Below are positions 34,949 through 43,019 of a stretch of DNA of 64,000 nucleotides, piece after piece; the first letter of the stretch is position 1; every line of letters begins with the position of its first letter. Under the pieces are notes generated by a model. That model made no database searches. It saw only the letters and a list, made by a program, of their open reading frames with translations, and was not told the DNA's origin. The stretch is from DASQPR01 sp035713725. Its GTDB lineage: Bacteria; Actinomycetota; Actinomycetes; Mycobacteriales; Micromonosporaceae. The DNA lies in contig DASTMZ010000154.1 in NCBI GenBank assembly GCA_035713725.1, positions 4,747 to 68,746 on the forward strand, written 5' to 3'. Both the position numbers and the translations under genes were made by a program.

Positions 34949-37365
34949 AGTGGCGCAGGCGAACCCCCGCTTGGAAGGCGGCCCGACGGCGCAATCCCGC
35001 ACCACGCTGGCGCACGGCACCTCGGTGGCGGTCCGCGCCGTGGCGGGATGCGGCCCGGCGGAATCCGGGCAGCCGGCGCAACGCCGCGTCCTGGCGGCAC
35101 CCGTCGACCTGGCGGAACGGGCTGACCTTGCGGAACGGGCTGACCTTGCGGAACGGGCTGACATGGCGTAACGCGCTCACATGGCAGCGTTTGCTGACGT
35201 GGCTGCGGCGGGTTGGCCCGTACGTCGCCGCGTTCGTCGTGGCCATCGCCGCGATCGTCGGTCTGATGGAGCGTCCGTCGACGGTCTCCACTACGCATCG
35301 CGCCGACTATGTGATCATCGCGGGTGCCGCCGGGCTGCGTTGGGACGACGTCAACGCGAGTGACACGCCGACGCTGTGGCGCCTTGCGCAACACGACGCG
35401 ATCGCTGCGCTCACCGTACGGTCGGCGCACAGCCCGACGTGTCCGAACGACGGTTGGCTGACGCTCGGCGCGGGCAACTACGCGCTGCGATCAGTGACAA
35501 CGGCTCGCGGGCAGTGCCCGCCGGTCAGCGCGCCGATCTCGAGCCCGGACGGCATCGGGGCGAGCGTCGGCGACCAGGCCGCGGTCAACGGCTACAACCA
35601 TGCGCTGTCGTACGGCGCCGAGCCCGGCGCGCTCGCGGAGGCGGTCCGGTGCACCGTGGCGGTCGGCACCGGCGCGGCGATTGCGGCGGCCCGGCCGTTC
35701 GGGCGCGTCGACCGATACGTGAAGACCATGCCGGCCGACCCGACGAACCTACTCCGGGACTGTACGTTGTCGATCGTCGATGTCGGTACGGTCAGCGGCC
35801 CGACGCCGGATGCGCGCGCGGTACAGGCCCGAGCCGTGGATGCGAACCTGGCTCGGTTGCTCGCTGCCCGGCCGGCACACTCACTCGTGCTCATCGCCGG
35901 GCTGTCCGACACCGACCCGTCGTCGCGGCTGCACGTCGCGATCGCCGACGGTGCCGGATTCACCGGCGGCTGGCTGACCTCCACGAGCACCGGTCGGGCC
36001 GGCTACCTGCAGGTGGTCGACCTCGCACCGACCGTGCTCGCGGCACTCGGCCGTCCCGAGCCGACCAAGCTGTTCGTCGGGTCGCAGGCGCAAAGTGTCG
36101 GTGGCCGGCCCACTGATCCGACGTCCGCCATCGCGCGGCTCGCCGACGCGGACCATCAGGCCGCGGTCCGGCAGGGCGTGGCCGACTGGTTCTTCGGCCT
36201 GTACGCGGTCGGCGTCACGTTGCTGTTGATCGTCGCCGTACCCCTGCTGCGTCGGGCGCGCCGTTCCGCGGAGCCGCACGGTCCACCGCCAATCTCCCGC
36301 CGTACCGTCCATGCCATTGAGCTGCTGCTGGTTACCGCCGGCGTGTCGATTCCGGCCGCGGTGCTCTCGGACACCGTGCCGTGGTGGCGATTCAGCCGAC
36401 CCGGCCTCGCATTCGCGCTGGTCGGCGCCGTCTTCGCGGCGGCGGTGACAATGCTGGTGTGGCTGGCCGGTCGGCGGCGTGGCGCGCTCGGCCTGTTGGG
36501 CGGCGCCGCCGTGGTCAGCGCCGGCGTGATCGGCATCGACGTGATCACCGGCTCGCACCTTCAACTCAACGGCGTGGTCGGCTACTCGGCCGCGGCCGGT
36601 GGTCGGTATGCCGGGATGGGTCCGGCCGGCCTCGGCGCGTTCATCGCCGGGGTGCTGCTGTCGGCGGCGTGTGCCGCGCAGTACGTACCGCCACGGCGCT
36701 GGCGTCCGGCCGTCGTCGCGGCGATCGTCGGCATCGGTGTGATCATCGTCGGTTCGCCGTACCTTGGCGCGGACGCCGGTGGTGCACTCGCGCTGACCGC
36801 TGCCGGGTGCCTCGCGGCGGCAATAGCCGGCGGCGGGTGGGTCACGTTTGCCCGGCTCGCGTGGGCGGCGTTGGCCGGTCTCGTGGTGCTGGTCGGATTC
36901 GCGGTGCTCGACTTGCGCCGTCCGGTCGAGGACCGTTCGTCGGTCGGCAGGTTCATCGCGCAGTTCCATGCCGGGACGGCCGGCTCGTCGGTGCACCTGA
37001 CCGGCGTCAACGACGTCGTGACGTCCGCGTCCAACGCGATCAGCGTCCTGGTTCTGGTGGCCATCGCCTACAACCTCGCGGTGCTGCTGCGGCCGTGGGG
37101 CGGTCTGATGCGACTGTTCGGCCTTTACCCAGCGGTGCGCGGTGCGCTGACCGGTGTCGCGGTCGCGTCCGTGCTCGCCGGAATCATTGACGGCGTCGGC
37201 CTCACGACGGCCGGCGGTGCCGCGGCGGTCACGCTGCCGCTCGTCACGCTGGCCGCGCTGCAGGTCCTCGATCACGCCGACGACCGTACGCAGGGCGAGG
37301 TGCCGCTGCCCGAGGCGAAACCGCGGCCCACCGTCGACATCCGGGAACCGGAGCCGGCGAGCTGA
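34945..37365 (+). CDS. Large multi-pass membrane protein with extracytoplasmic alkaline-phosphatase-like domain
   Basis: This 806-residue protein starts with a very basic, Trp/Arg-rich stretch (1-85) built partly from a RNGLTL/W repeat, then one membrane helix (about 90-110). A large outside domain follows (about 115-400, with HRADYVIIAGAAGLRWDDV, TPTLWRLA and VVDLAPTVLAALGRPEP, reminiscent of alkaline-phosphatase/sulfatase-fold proteins but without clear metal ligands). About ten membrane helices come after it (415-770). The gene overlaps GT4 by 4 bases. The domain family is not firmly recognised. Its place suggests a role in modifying or exporting the glycan made by the preceding genes. Confidence 0.7.
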   Translation: MKWRRRTPAWKAARRRNPAPRWRTAPRWRSAPWRDAARRNPGSRRNAASWRHPSTWRNGLTLRNGLTLRNGLTWRNALTWQRLLTWLRRVGPYVAAFVVAIAAIVGLMERPSTVSTTHRADYVIIAGAAGLRWDDVNASDTPTLWRLAQHDAIAALTVRSAHSPTCPNDGWLTLGAGNYALRSVTTARGQCPPVSAPISSPDGIGASVGDQAAVNGYNHALSYGAEPGALAEAVRCTVAVGTGAAIAAARPFGRVDRYVKTMPADPTNLLRDCTLSIVDVGTVSGPTPDARAVQARAVDANLARLLAARPAHSLVLIAGLSDTDPSSRLHVAIADGAGFTGGWLTSTSTGRAGYLQVVDLAPTVLAALGRPEPTKLFVGSQAQSVGGRPTDPTSAIARLADADHQAAVRQGVADWFFGLYAVGVTLLLIVAVPLLRRARRSAEPHGPPPISRRTVHAIELLLVTAGVSIPAAVLSDTVPWWRFSRPGLAFALVGAVFAAAVTMLVWLAGRRRGALGLLGGAAVVSAGVIGIDVITGSHLQLNGVVGYSAAAGGRYAGMGPAGLGAFIAGVLLSAACAAQYVPPRRWRPAVVAAIVGIGVIIVGSPYLGADAGGALALTAAGCLAAAIAGGGWVTFARLAWAALAGLVVLVGFAVLDLRRPVEDRSSVGRFIAQFHAGTAGSSVHLTGVNDVVTSASNAISVLVLVAIAYNLAVLLRPWGGLMRLFGLYPAVRGALTGVAVASVLAGIIDGVGLTTAGGAAAVTLPLVTLAALQVLDHADDRTQGEVPLPEAKPRPTVDIREPEPAS
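35113..35184 (+). repeat. 18-bp in-frame tandem repeat
   Basis: Four units of CGGAACGGGCTGACCTTG type lie at 35113, 35131, 35149 and 35167; the last two are diverged. They encode (R)NGLTL/W units in the basic N-terminus of the membrane protein. Confidence 0.85.
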
Positions 37366-37377
37366 CTCCCGCAGCGG

Positions 37378-38145
37378 CTACGCGTCGCGCACCAGGAACG
37401 CGACCGCTCCGAGCAGCAGCGCGGCCGCGGCGTACGCGGCGAGCACGCCGAGCCCGTACCACGGTCGGATCGGCAGCCGGTCGAGATGCGTGGTCGCTTG
37501 AATGGCGAGCCCGGAGGACATCGGTGCGTACTTTTCGATCCGGTGCCGCCAGCGTTCGTCGGAGACCAGTTGCGCGATGATCGGCGCGACGTACAGCAAC
37601 GCGATCATCGTCGTGATGGCTCCGGCGGTGTGCCGCACGAGCGCGCCGACGCCGACGCTGAACAGCGCGATGAGACCGAGGTACGCGACCGTGCCGAAGT
37701 ACGCCCGCCGGGTCGCCTCGTCGGCGAGTGACAGCGGCAGGTATCCGTCGACCGGGATGCCGCGCCCCACCACGAACGTGGCGACCACCGCGATGGCACT
37801 GGTGACGAGCACCGTGGCGGTGACCACCGCGGCCTTCGCGCCGAGTACCGTCAACCGGCGCGGACGTGCTGCCAACGTGGTCCGGATCATCATCGTGTCG
37901 TATTCCGACGTGATGGCGAGCGCGGCCAACACGACGATGGCCAATTGCGCGAGGTACACCCCACTCAAGCTGAGTTGCGGCATGTCCTGTTCACAATGCG
38001 ACGCGCAGTGCGTAGTGCCGAGACTCCACATCAGCAGCGAACCGGTGGCCACCGTCAACGCGATCAGCGCGACGATCGACCACGCGGTGCTCGGCACCGT
38101 ACGCAGCTTCGTCCACTCCATGCGCATCGCGGCGGCGCTCGTCAT
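37378..38145 (-). CDS. ABC-2 type transporter permease
   Basis: This 255-residue protein has six membrane helices. Its start MTSAAAMRMEWTKLRTVPST carries the 'EWTKLR' motif typical of ABC-2 permeases near the first helix. It also has the loop SEYDTMMIRTTLAARPRR, common to this exporter family. ATG 38145 overlaps the stop of the preceding permease by 4 bases, so it is the third gene of an operon (ATPase, large permease, small permease). It forms the membrane channel with its larger partner. The substrate is unknown. Confidence 0.85.
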   Translation of the reverse strand: MTSAAAMRMEWTKLRTVPSTAWSIVALIALTVATGSLLMWSLGTTHCASHCEQDMPQLSLSGVYLAQLAIVVLAALAITSEYDTMMIRTTLAARPRRLTVLGAKAAVVTATVLVTSAIAVVATFVVGRGIPVDGYLPLSLADEATRRAYFGTVAYLGLIALFSVGVGALVRHTAGAITTMIALLYVAPIIAQLVSDERWRHRIEKYAPMSSGLAIQATTHLDRLPIRPWYGLGVLAAYAAAALLLGAVAFLVRDA

Positions 38146-39761
38146 GCGTCCCGCCGGCGTACCAACCAGATCGCGACGACCAGCGCGACGGCGGCGTACC
38201 CGCACAGCACCGCGAAGCCGCCCCACGGCGCGATCGCATAGTCGAAGCGCGGACGGGTGTGCTGGATCGCGAGGCCGGCCGTCGGAGTGAGTCGATTGAT
38301 CCAGTTCGCGACGCCGAGCGACGGTACGAGCGACGCGACGATCTGCGGCACGAGCACGAGCCCGACGACGAGCGCGATGGCCCGCGCCGACCGCTTCAGG
38401 ATGACGCCGACGCTCAGACTGAACACCGCCAACACGGCAAGGAACAACGCCGTACCGACGACCGCACGCAGCACCGTGCCGTCGGCGAGCGTCGGATGTG
38501 GGTACGCCGGCGGCTGGTACCCGTTTCGGCGAAGCACCGGCTGGGCGATGTAGAACGCGGTGAGGCTTGCGACCAGCCCGGCCACGAAGACCGCGACGCC
38601 AACCACGATCGCCTTGGCGCCGAGCACTCGGCGTCGCCGCGGGGTGGCCGCGAACGTGGTCCGGATCATGCCGGTCTTGTATTCGCCGGCGGCGAACAGG
38701 ACTCCGAGCGCGATGACCGCCAGCAGACCAAGCTGCACCCCGGACAGGCTGTTCACCACGATGTCGTCGTCACCGACCGGGAAGCTCGGGATGCCGTAAC
38801 CCGCGACGTCGCCGGCGCCGTGGACCGTGAACGGACCGTCGCCCGCGGTGAACGGGCCATCGCCATCGGTCGGCACATTCGCCGGCGGGCCACCCTTTGT
38901 GCCGGCGCCGCCGTTGAGCATCAGCTCGCTCCAACCGGGAAACTGCTGCGGCGCGTTCGGTTGGATCGTCACGTGGTCGAACGTGGCCGCGCCGAGGGAC
39001 AGGACGAGGCTTGTCGAACTCCCACCCGATGTCTTCGTGACGCGCAGGACGGGCGGCGACGCGACGAACATGCCGATCTCCGCGGTCGGCGCGAGCGCAC
39101 CCACGCGTACCGTGCCGACCGCGTGCCACGTCGTCCCATCGGTGGACTCAGAACCGGTGATCACTGCGCCGGAACGCGTGAGCCGCAGCCATCGCGGTGC
39201 GCCAAGGTCTGGTCCGGGGATGTCGGTGTCGAAGTTCGCTTGCAGCCGTACGCCGTGCCGTGGCGTGACCATGATGGCCGCGTACGGTGATCCGGCCGTG
39301 GTGTTCTGTTTGATCATGAGGCCTGCCCTGGCCCACTCCTGGGAGTTGAGCTGGCTCGACACCCGCGCGACCACCGTGCCGTCGCCGGCCATCGGCTGGT
39401 GTACGAACGTGAACTGGTCGGTGAAGTGCGGAGCCTCGTTCGCGTTGGTGCTGCTCGACGCGCTGATCAGCGGCGTGACCAGAACGGTGAGCAAGATGGT
39501 GGCCAACAGGCACCGCACGGAGCTGCGGACCGAACGGAGCTTCGTCCACTCTGCCCGGAGCAGATGTCCGAAGCCGTCGCGCGGGTTCCGTACGGTCGTG
39601 CGGTAGCTCGGCTGGGCATCGCGGTAGCCGGACTCGGTCCCGCGGTCAGTCCGGTCGGCGGCATCGCGGTCAGTCTGGTCGGCGGCATCGCGGTCAGTCT
39701 GGTCGGCGGTGGAGCGATTGGTCTGCTCGACACCGGATCGGCCGGTCGGCTGGGACATCAC
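38142..39761 (-). CDS. ABC-2 permease with inserted extracytoplasmic beta-sandwich-like domain
   Basis: This 539-residue permease is twice the size of its partner. After a 65-residue polar repeat region comes EWTKLRSVRSSVRCLLATIL (helix 1). An outside region of about 230 residues follows (about 100-330). Part of it (WARAGLMIKQNTTAGSPYAA, GVRLQANFD, STDGTTWHAVG, TAEIGMFVASP) resembles concanavalin-A-like/DUF1349 carbohydrate-binding domains. Five more helices follow, including SGVQLGLLAVIALGVLFAAG and GEYKTGMIRTTFAATPRRRR. It is the middle gene of the operon, 4 bases overlapped on both sides. The insert may bind an envelope sugar or the exported substrate; this is inferred. Confidence 0.75.
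   Translation of the reverse strand: MMSQPTGRSGVEQTNRSTADQTDRDAADQTDRDAADRTDRGTESGYRDAQPSYRTTVRNPRDGFGHLLRAEWTKLRSVRSSVRCLLATILLTVLVTPLISASSSTNANEAPHFTDQFTFVHQPMAGDGTVVARVSSQLNSQEWARAGLMIKQNTTAGSPYAAIMVTPRHGVRLQANFDTDIPGPDLGAPRWLRLTRSGAVITGSESTDGTTWHAVGTVRVGALAPTAEIGMFVASPPVLRVTKTSGGSSTSLVLSLGAATFDHVTIQPNAPQQFPGWSELMLNGGAGTKGGPPANVPTDGDGPFTAGDGPFTVHGAGDVAGYGIPSFPVGDDDIVVNSLSGVQLGLLAVIALGVLFAAGEYKTGMIRTTFAATPRRRRVLGAKAIVVGVAVFVAGLVASLTAFYIAQPVLRRNGYQPPAYPHPTLADGTVLRAVVGTALFLAVLAVFSLSVGVILKRSARAIALVVGLVLVPQIVASLVPSLGVANWINRLTPTAGLAIQHTRPRFDYAIAPWGGFAVLCGYAAVALVVAIWLVRRRDA
39642..39713 (-). repeat. 24-bp in-frame tandem repeat
   Basis: Three units (39642-39665, 39666-39689, 39690-39713) encode repeats of the QTDRDAAD type in the cytoplasmic N-terminal tail of the large permease. 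The last unit is diverged at its end. Confidence 0.85.
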
Positions 39762-40705
39762 GCCTCCGTTGCGACAGGTGATGCGTCGGGTGTGTCGGGC
39801 GCGCTGAACTCGACAGCGTCCCGGGTCAGGTCCATGTACGCCTCCTCGAGCGAGGCGCGATGCGGAGCCAACTCGGTGAACGGCAGCGCTCGCTCGGTGA
39901 GCAGCGCGGCAATGCGATCGGCCGGCAGCCCGCGAACGGTGACCGTTTCCCGATCGATCGCCGCGACGGTGGCGCCGTGACTCGCAAGCGCGGTCATCGC
40001 CTCTGACCGCTGCACAGTACGCAGCACGACGAGGTCCAACGACGCGGCCGCGAGCAGTTGCGCGACGCTCGTGTCGGCGATCAGCCGGCCGCGACCGATC
40101 ACGATGAGATGGTCGGCGCTGCCTTCCAGCTCGCTCATCAGGTGACTGGAGACGAAGACGACACGCCCTTCGTCAGCCAGCCGTCGCAGCAGGCCGCGCA
40201 TCCAGTGGATGCCTTCGGGATCCAGGCCGTTCACCGGCTCGTCGAACATCAGAACCGGCGGATCGCCGAGCAGCGCGGCGGCGATCCCGAGACGCTGGCG
40301 CATCCCGAGCGAAAAGCCGCCACCGCGCCGGCGCGCGGCCGACTCCAGGCCGACCATCGCGAGGACCGTGTCGACGCGTCGACGCGGAATGCCGTTGCTG
40401 TGCGCCATCCACAGCAGGTGGTCGCGCGCGCGCCGGCTCGGATGGATTGCGCCGGCGTCGAGTAGCGCGCCGACTTCGCACAACGGCGTACGCAACGCGG
40501 CGTACCGCCGGCCGCCGACAAGCGCCGCACCGCCGTCCGGTGCGTCCAAGCCGAGAATCATGCGCATCGTCGTCGACTTGCCCGCGCCGTTCGGGCCGAC
40601 GAAGCCGGTGACCCGGCCAGCGCCAACGGTGAAGGACAGTCGGTCGACCGCGAGCGTGCGCCCGTAGCGCTTGCGAAGGTCGCGGACCTCGATGGTGGTC
40701 GCCAT
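39758..40705 (-). CDS. ABC transporter ATP-binding protein
   Basis: The product of about 315 residues has Walker A GPNGAGKST, a Q-loop region, the signature FSLGMRQRLGIAAALLGDP, Walker B VLMFDEPVNGLDPEG and the switch histidine in FVSSHLMSELE. The sequence is of the drug/bacteriocin exporter type that powers ABC-2 permeases. ATG 40705 gives the family start MATTIEVRDLRKRYG; GTG 40744 would add 13 residues. It overlaps the large permease by 4 bases and is divergent from a histidine kinase 166 bp away, which suggests that the two-component system regulates it. Confidence 0.92.
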   Translation of the reverse strand: MATTIEVRDLRKRYGRTLAVDRLSFTVGAGRVTGFVGPNGAGKSTTMRMILGLDAPDGGAALVGGRRYAALRTPLCEVGALLDAGAIHPSRRARDHLLWMAHSNGIPRRRVDTVLAMVGLESAARRRGGGFSLGMRQRLGIAAALLGDPPVLMFDEPVNGLDPEGIHWMRGLLRRLADEGRVVFVSSHLMSELEGSADHLIVIGRGRLIADTSVAQLLAAASLDLVVLRTVQRSEAMTALASHGATVAAIDRETVTVRGLPADRIAALLTERALPFTELAPHRASLEEAYMDLTRDAVEFSAPDTPDASPVATEA

Positions 40706-40871
40706 GTCCGCGACGCTACGGACATCTGCCGCCGAGGTCGTCACGGCGCCGAGCCGTGTTTACGCGACGTGGGCGAGCCACGTCCGATGCCTGCATCACT
40801 CTCGCGAGGGATGCCTTGACGGCTGACGACGGGGACGCCAGCAGGGCCGGGTTGCGTCCACAATTGCGTAC

Positions 40872-42125
40872 GTGGGTGGGCCGAGCACACTGATCGCGCG
40901 GGCAGCGGTGGCCCGCCGTCGACTCGCCGGCCGAAGCGACTGGTCGGCACCGGCCGCCATCGTGCTCGGCGTGCTCGCCATCATCGAGACGATGTTGCGC
41001 GGTGGCGACTCAAGCGGCGAGGTCAGCATCGCGGTGTTGATCGGGCTCTTCACCACGGTCCCGCTGGCGTTGGCCGCGACGCACGGCACGGTCACCGCGG
41101 TGACGATCGTCGCGGCGACGTTCGTGACGCTGGCCGGCGGCCGGTGGCCGACCGGCGCTGGTGTGGTCGCCATCGTCATTGCGCTCTACCTCGTCGGCCG
41201 GCGAGGGCATCACCGCGTGCCGTGGGTGATCACTTCGCTGTTCGCGGTGTTCGCGGTGACCGCGACGATCGGTGGCGGCACGTCGGACTGGGTGGCCGGA
41301 ACTGTACTGCTCGCGCTGACCGGGACCGCGCTCGCGATCGGCGGGGCGCGGCACGCACGGGAGTTCGCCCGCAGACGAGACGCCGCCGAGCAGGCGATCG
41401 CCGACACGCTGGTGCAGCACGCGGCGCGTGGCGAGCGGGTACGCATCGCCCGTGAGTTGCACGACGTGGTCGCGCACCACATCTCGATGATCGCCGTACA
41501 GGTGGAGACCGCTCGGCTCACCACGCCCGACCTGCCGCCGGATGGTGAGAAGCGGCTCATCGCGATCGGTGACACGGCGCGCGTCGCGCTGACCGAGATG
41601 CGGCGGCTGCTCGGAGTGCTCCGGGACGACACGCGTACGCCGCCGATGCGCGAGCCGCAGCCCGGGTTGGAGCAACTGAACGAGCTGATCGACGAGGCGC
41701 GGGACGTAGTGCCGGCGAGTACGCGACTCATCGTGCGTGGCCACGTGATGCCGCTCGACCCGGGTGTGGAACTCACCGCGTACCGCATCGTTCAGGAGGC
41801 GTTGACGAATGCACGGCGGCACGCGCCCGGTGCCTCGGTCGACGTCGAGTTGACGTACACGGACGACGCGCTTCGGGTGCGCGTACGGGACAACGGCCCC
41901 GGCCCACCGGACGGCAGCGCACCGGACGGCAGCGCACCGGACGGCAGCGCATCGAACGGCAGCGCATCGAACGGCAGCGCAACGGGCGGCGGCGCACCCG
42001 GCGGCCATGGGCTGCTCGGCATGCGTGAGCGCGCGGCCATGGTCGGCGGCGACCTTCGCGCCGGGCCGGCGCAGCCCACCGGATTCCTCGTCGAGGCGGT
42101 GCTGCCGTCCGGAGCGGCGCCATGA
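40872..42125 (+). CDS. NarL-type sensor histidine kinase with expanded ATP lid
   Basis: This 417-residue kinase has about five membrane helices (30-165) without a large outside sensor. A HisKA_3 dimerisation domain follows with RIARELHDVVAHHISMIAVQ (phospho-acceptor His197), then an HATPase domain with N-box EALTNARRHAPG, G1 RDNGPGPP and G2 GHGLLGMRERAAMVGG. Between G1 and G2 lies a tandem repeat of Asp-Gly-Ser-Ala-Pro (6 units). Such small-sensor kinases often watch membrane stress through their partner transporter. GTG 40872 has no clear ribosome site. The stop overlaps the response regulator by 4 bases. Confidence 0.9.
   Translation: MGGPSTLIARAAVARRRLAGRSDWSAPAAIVLGVLAIIETMLRGGDSSGEVSIAVLIGLFTTVPLALAATHGTVTAVTIVAATFVTLAGGRWPTGAGVVAIVIALYLVGRRGHHRVPWVITSLFAVFAVTATIGGGTSDWVAGTVLLALTGTALAIGGARHAREFARRRDAAEQAIADTLVQHAARGERVRIARELHDVVAHHISMIAVQVETARLTTPDLPPDGEKRLIAIGDTARVALTEMRRLLGVLRDDTRTPPMREPQPGLEQLNELIDEARDVVPASTRLIVRGHVMPLDPGVELTAYRIVQEALTNARRHAPGASVDVELTYTDDALRVRVRDNGPGPPDGSAPDGSAPDGSASNGSASNGSATGGGAPGGHGLLGMRERAAMVGGDLRAGPAQPTGFLVEAVLPSGAAP
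41907..41996 (+). repeat. 15-bp in-frame tandem repeat in the kinase ATP lid
   Basis: Six 15-bp units (CCGGACGGCAGCGCA type) at 41907, 41922, 41937, 41952, 41967 and 41982 encode about 30 residues of Pro/Ser/Asp/Gly/Ala/Asn between the G1 and G2 boxes. The first three are identical and the last three diverge. Confidence 0.9.
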
Positions 42126-42814
42126 TCAGCGTGGTGGTCGTGGACGACCAGGAGGTGGTACGCGTTGCGTTCGGCGCTCTGCTCGTCACGCAGTCCGACT
42201 TCCGGGTGGCGGGCAGTGCCGCCGACGGCGTCGAGGCAATCGCGGTGTGCCGGCAGCAGCGTCCCGATGTGGTGCTGATGGACGTACGGATGCCGGTGAT
42301 GGACGGGATCGAGGCGACCAGACGGATCGTCGGCGACGCGGGCACCGAAGACGCTCCCCGAATCGTCATGTTGACCACGTTCGACCTCGACGAGTACGTC
42401 TACGACGCGCTCGCCGCCGGTGCGAGTGGCTTCCTGCTCAAGGACGTGACCGCGGACCGGCTCTTCGACGCGGTACGGGTCGTCGCGGCCGGCGACGCGC
42501 TGCTGGCGCCGGCCGTGACGCGACGGCTCATCGGCGAGTTCGCTCGATTGCGACTTCGCCCGCCGCGTTCGGCTCGCCTCGGTGCCCTGACGCCCCGGGA
42601 AACCGAGGTGCTGCGCCTGATCGCTGAGGGGCTGTCGAACTCTGAGATCGCCGGCCGGCTCGTGGTCAGCGAGGAGACGGTCAAGACACACGTGAGCCGC
42701 TTGCTGAGCAAGCTCGGCCTGCGCGACCGCACCCAGGCGGTGATCACCGCGTACGAGTCCGGCCTCGTGGTGCCCCGGTCCGGTCACGGTTCGGCGTCGT
42801 CGGCGCCCGACTGA
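42122..42814 (+). CDS. NarL/FixJ-family response regulator
   Basis: This 230-residue protein has a receiver domain (1-120) with the acidic pair VVDDQ, phospho-acceptor Asp54 in VLMDVRMPVMDG, Thr in MLTTFD and Lys in LLKDVT. A LuxR-type helix-turn-helix (about 150-210) follows: LTPRETEVLRLIAEGLSNSE and LVVSEETVKTHVSRLLSKLG. ATG 42122 overlaps the kinase stop, so both are translated together. The divergent ABC operon at 37378-40705 is the likely target. Confidence 0.93.
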   Translation: MISVVVVDDQEVVRVAFGALLVTQSDFRVAGSAADGVEAIAVCRQQRPDVVLMDVRMPVMDGIEATRRIVGDAGTEDAPRIVMLTTFDLDEYVYDALAAGASGFLLKDVTADRLFDAVRVVAAGDALLAPAVTRRLIGEFARLRLRPPRSARLGALTPRETEVLRLIAEGLSNSEIAGRLVVSEETVKTHVSRLLSKLGLRDRTQAVITAYESGLVVPRSGHGSASSAPD

Positions 42815-42891
42815 CGGGAAGTGGACAGCCGGTGAACGTGACGTTGCACCGCATCACGGACGCGGCGCCGACGACCCAGGCGGATCACGTG

Positions 42892-42920
42892 TTACTGTGA
42901 AATCCCGTGGACGGTATGAT
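42892..42920 (+). promoter_or_regulatory. Promoter upstream of pyrG
   Basis: TATGAT at 42915-42920 is a near-perfect -10 box, and TTACTG at 42892-42897 lies 17 bases before it. The start point would be a G at about 42926, giving a leader of nearly 95 bases to the pyrG start. This region does not begin GGGCT, so CTP-sensed pyrG attenuation of the Bacillus kind is not supported. Confidence 0.5.
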
Positions 42921-43019
42921 CATCTGGGTTCATCCCGTCGCCGCTGACCGCGAGATCGCCGGTCACCGCAATCCGCCCGCGGCGAGGTTCGCCGTCGGCG
43001 ACGACCACGGGAGCCGGTC

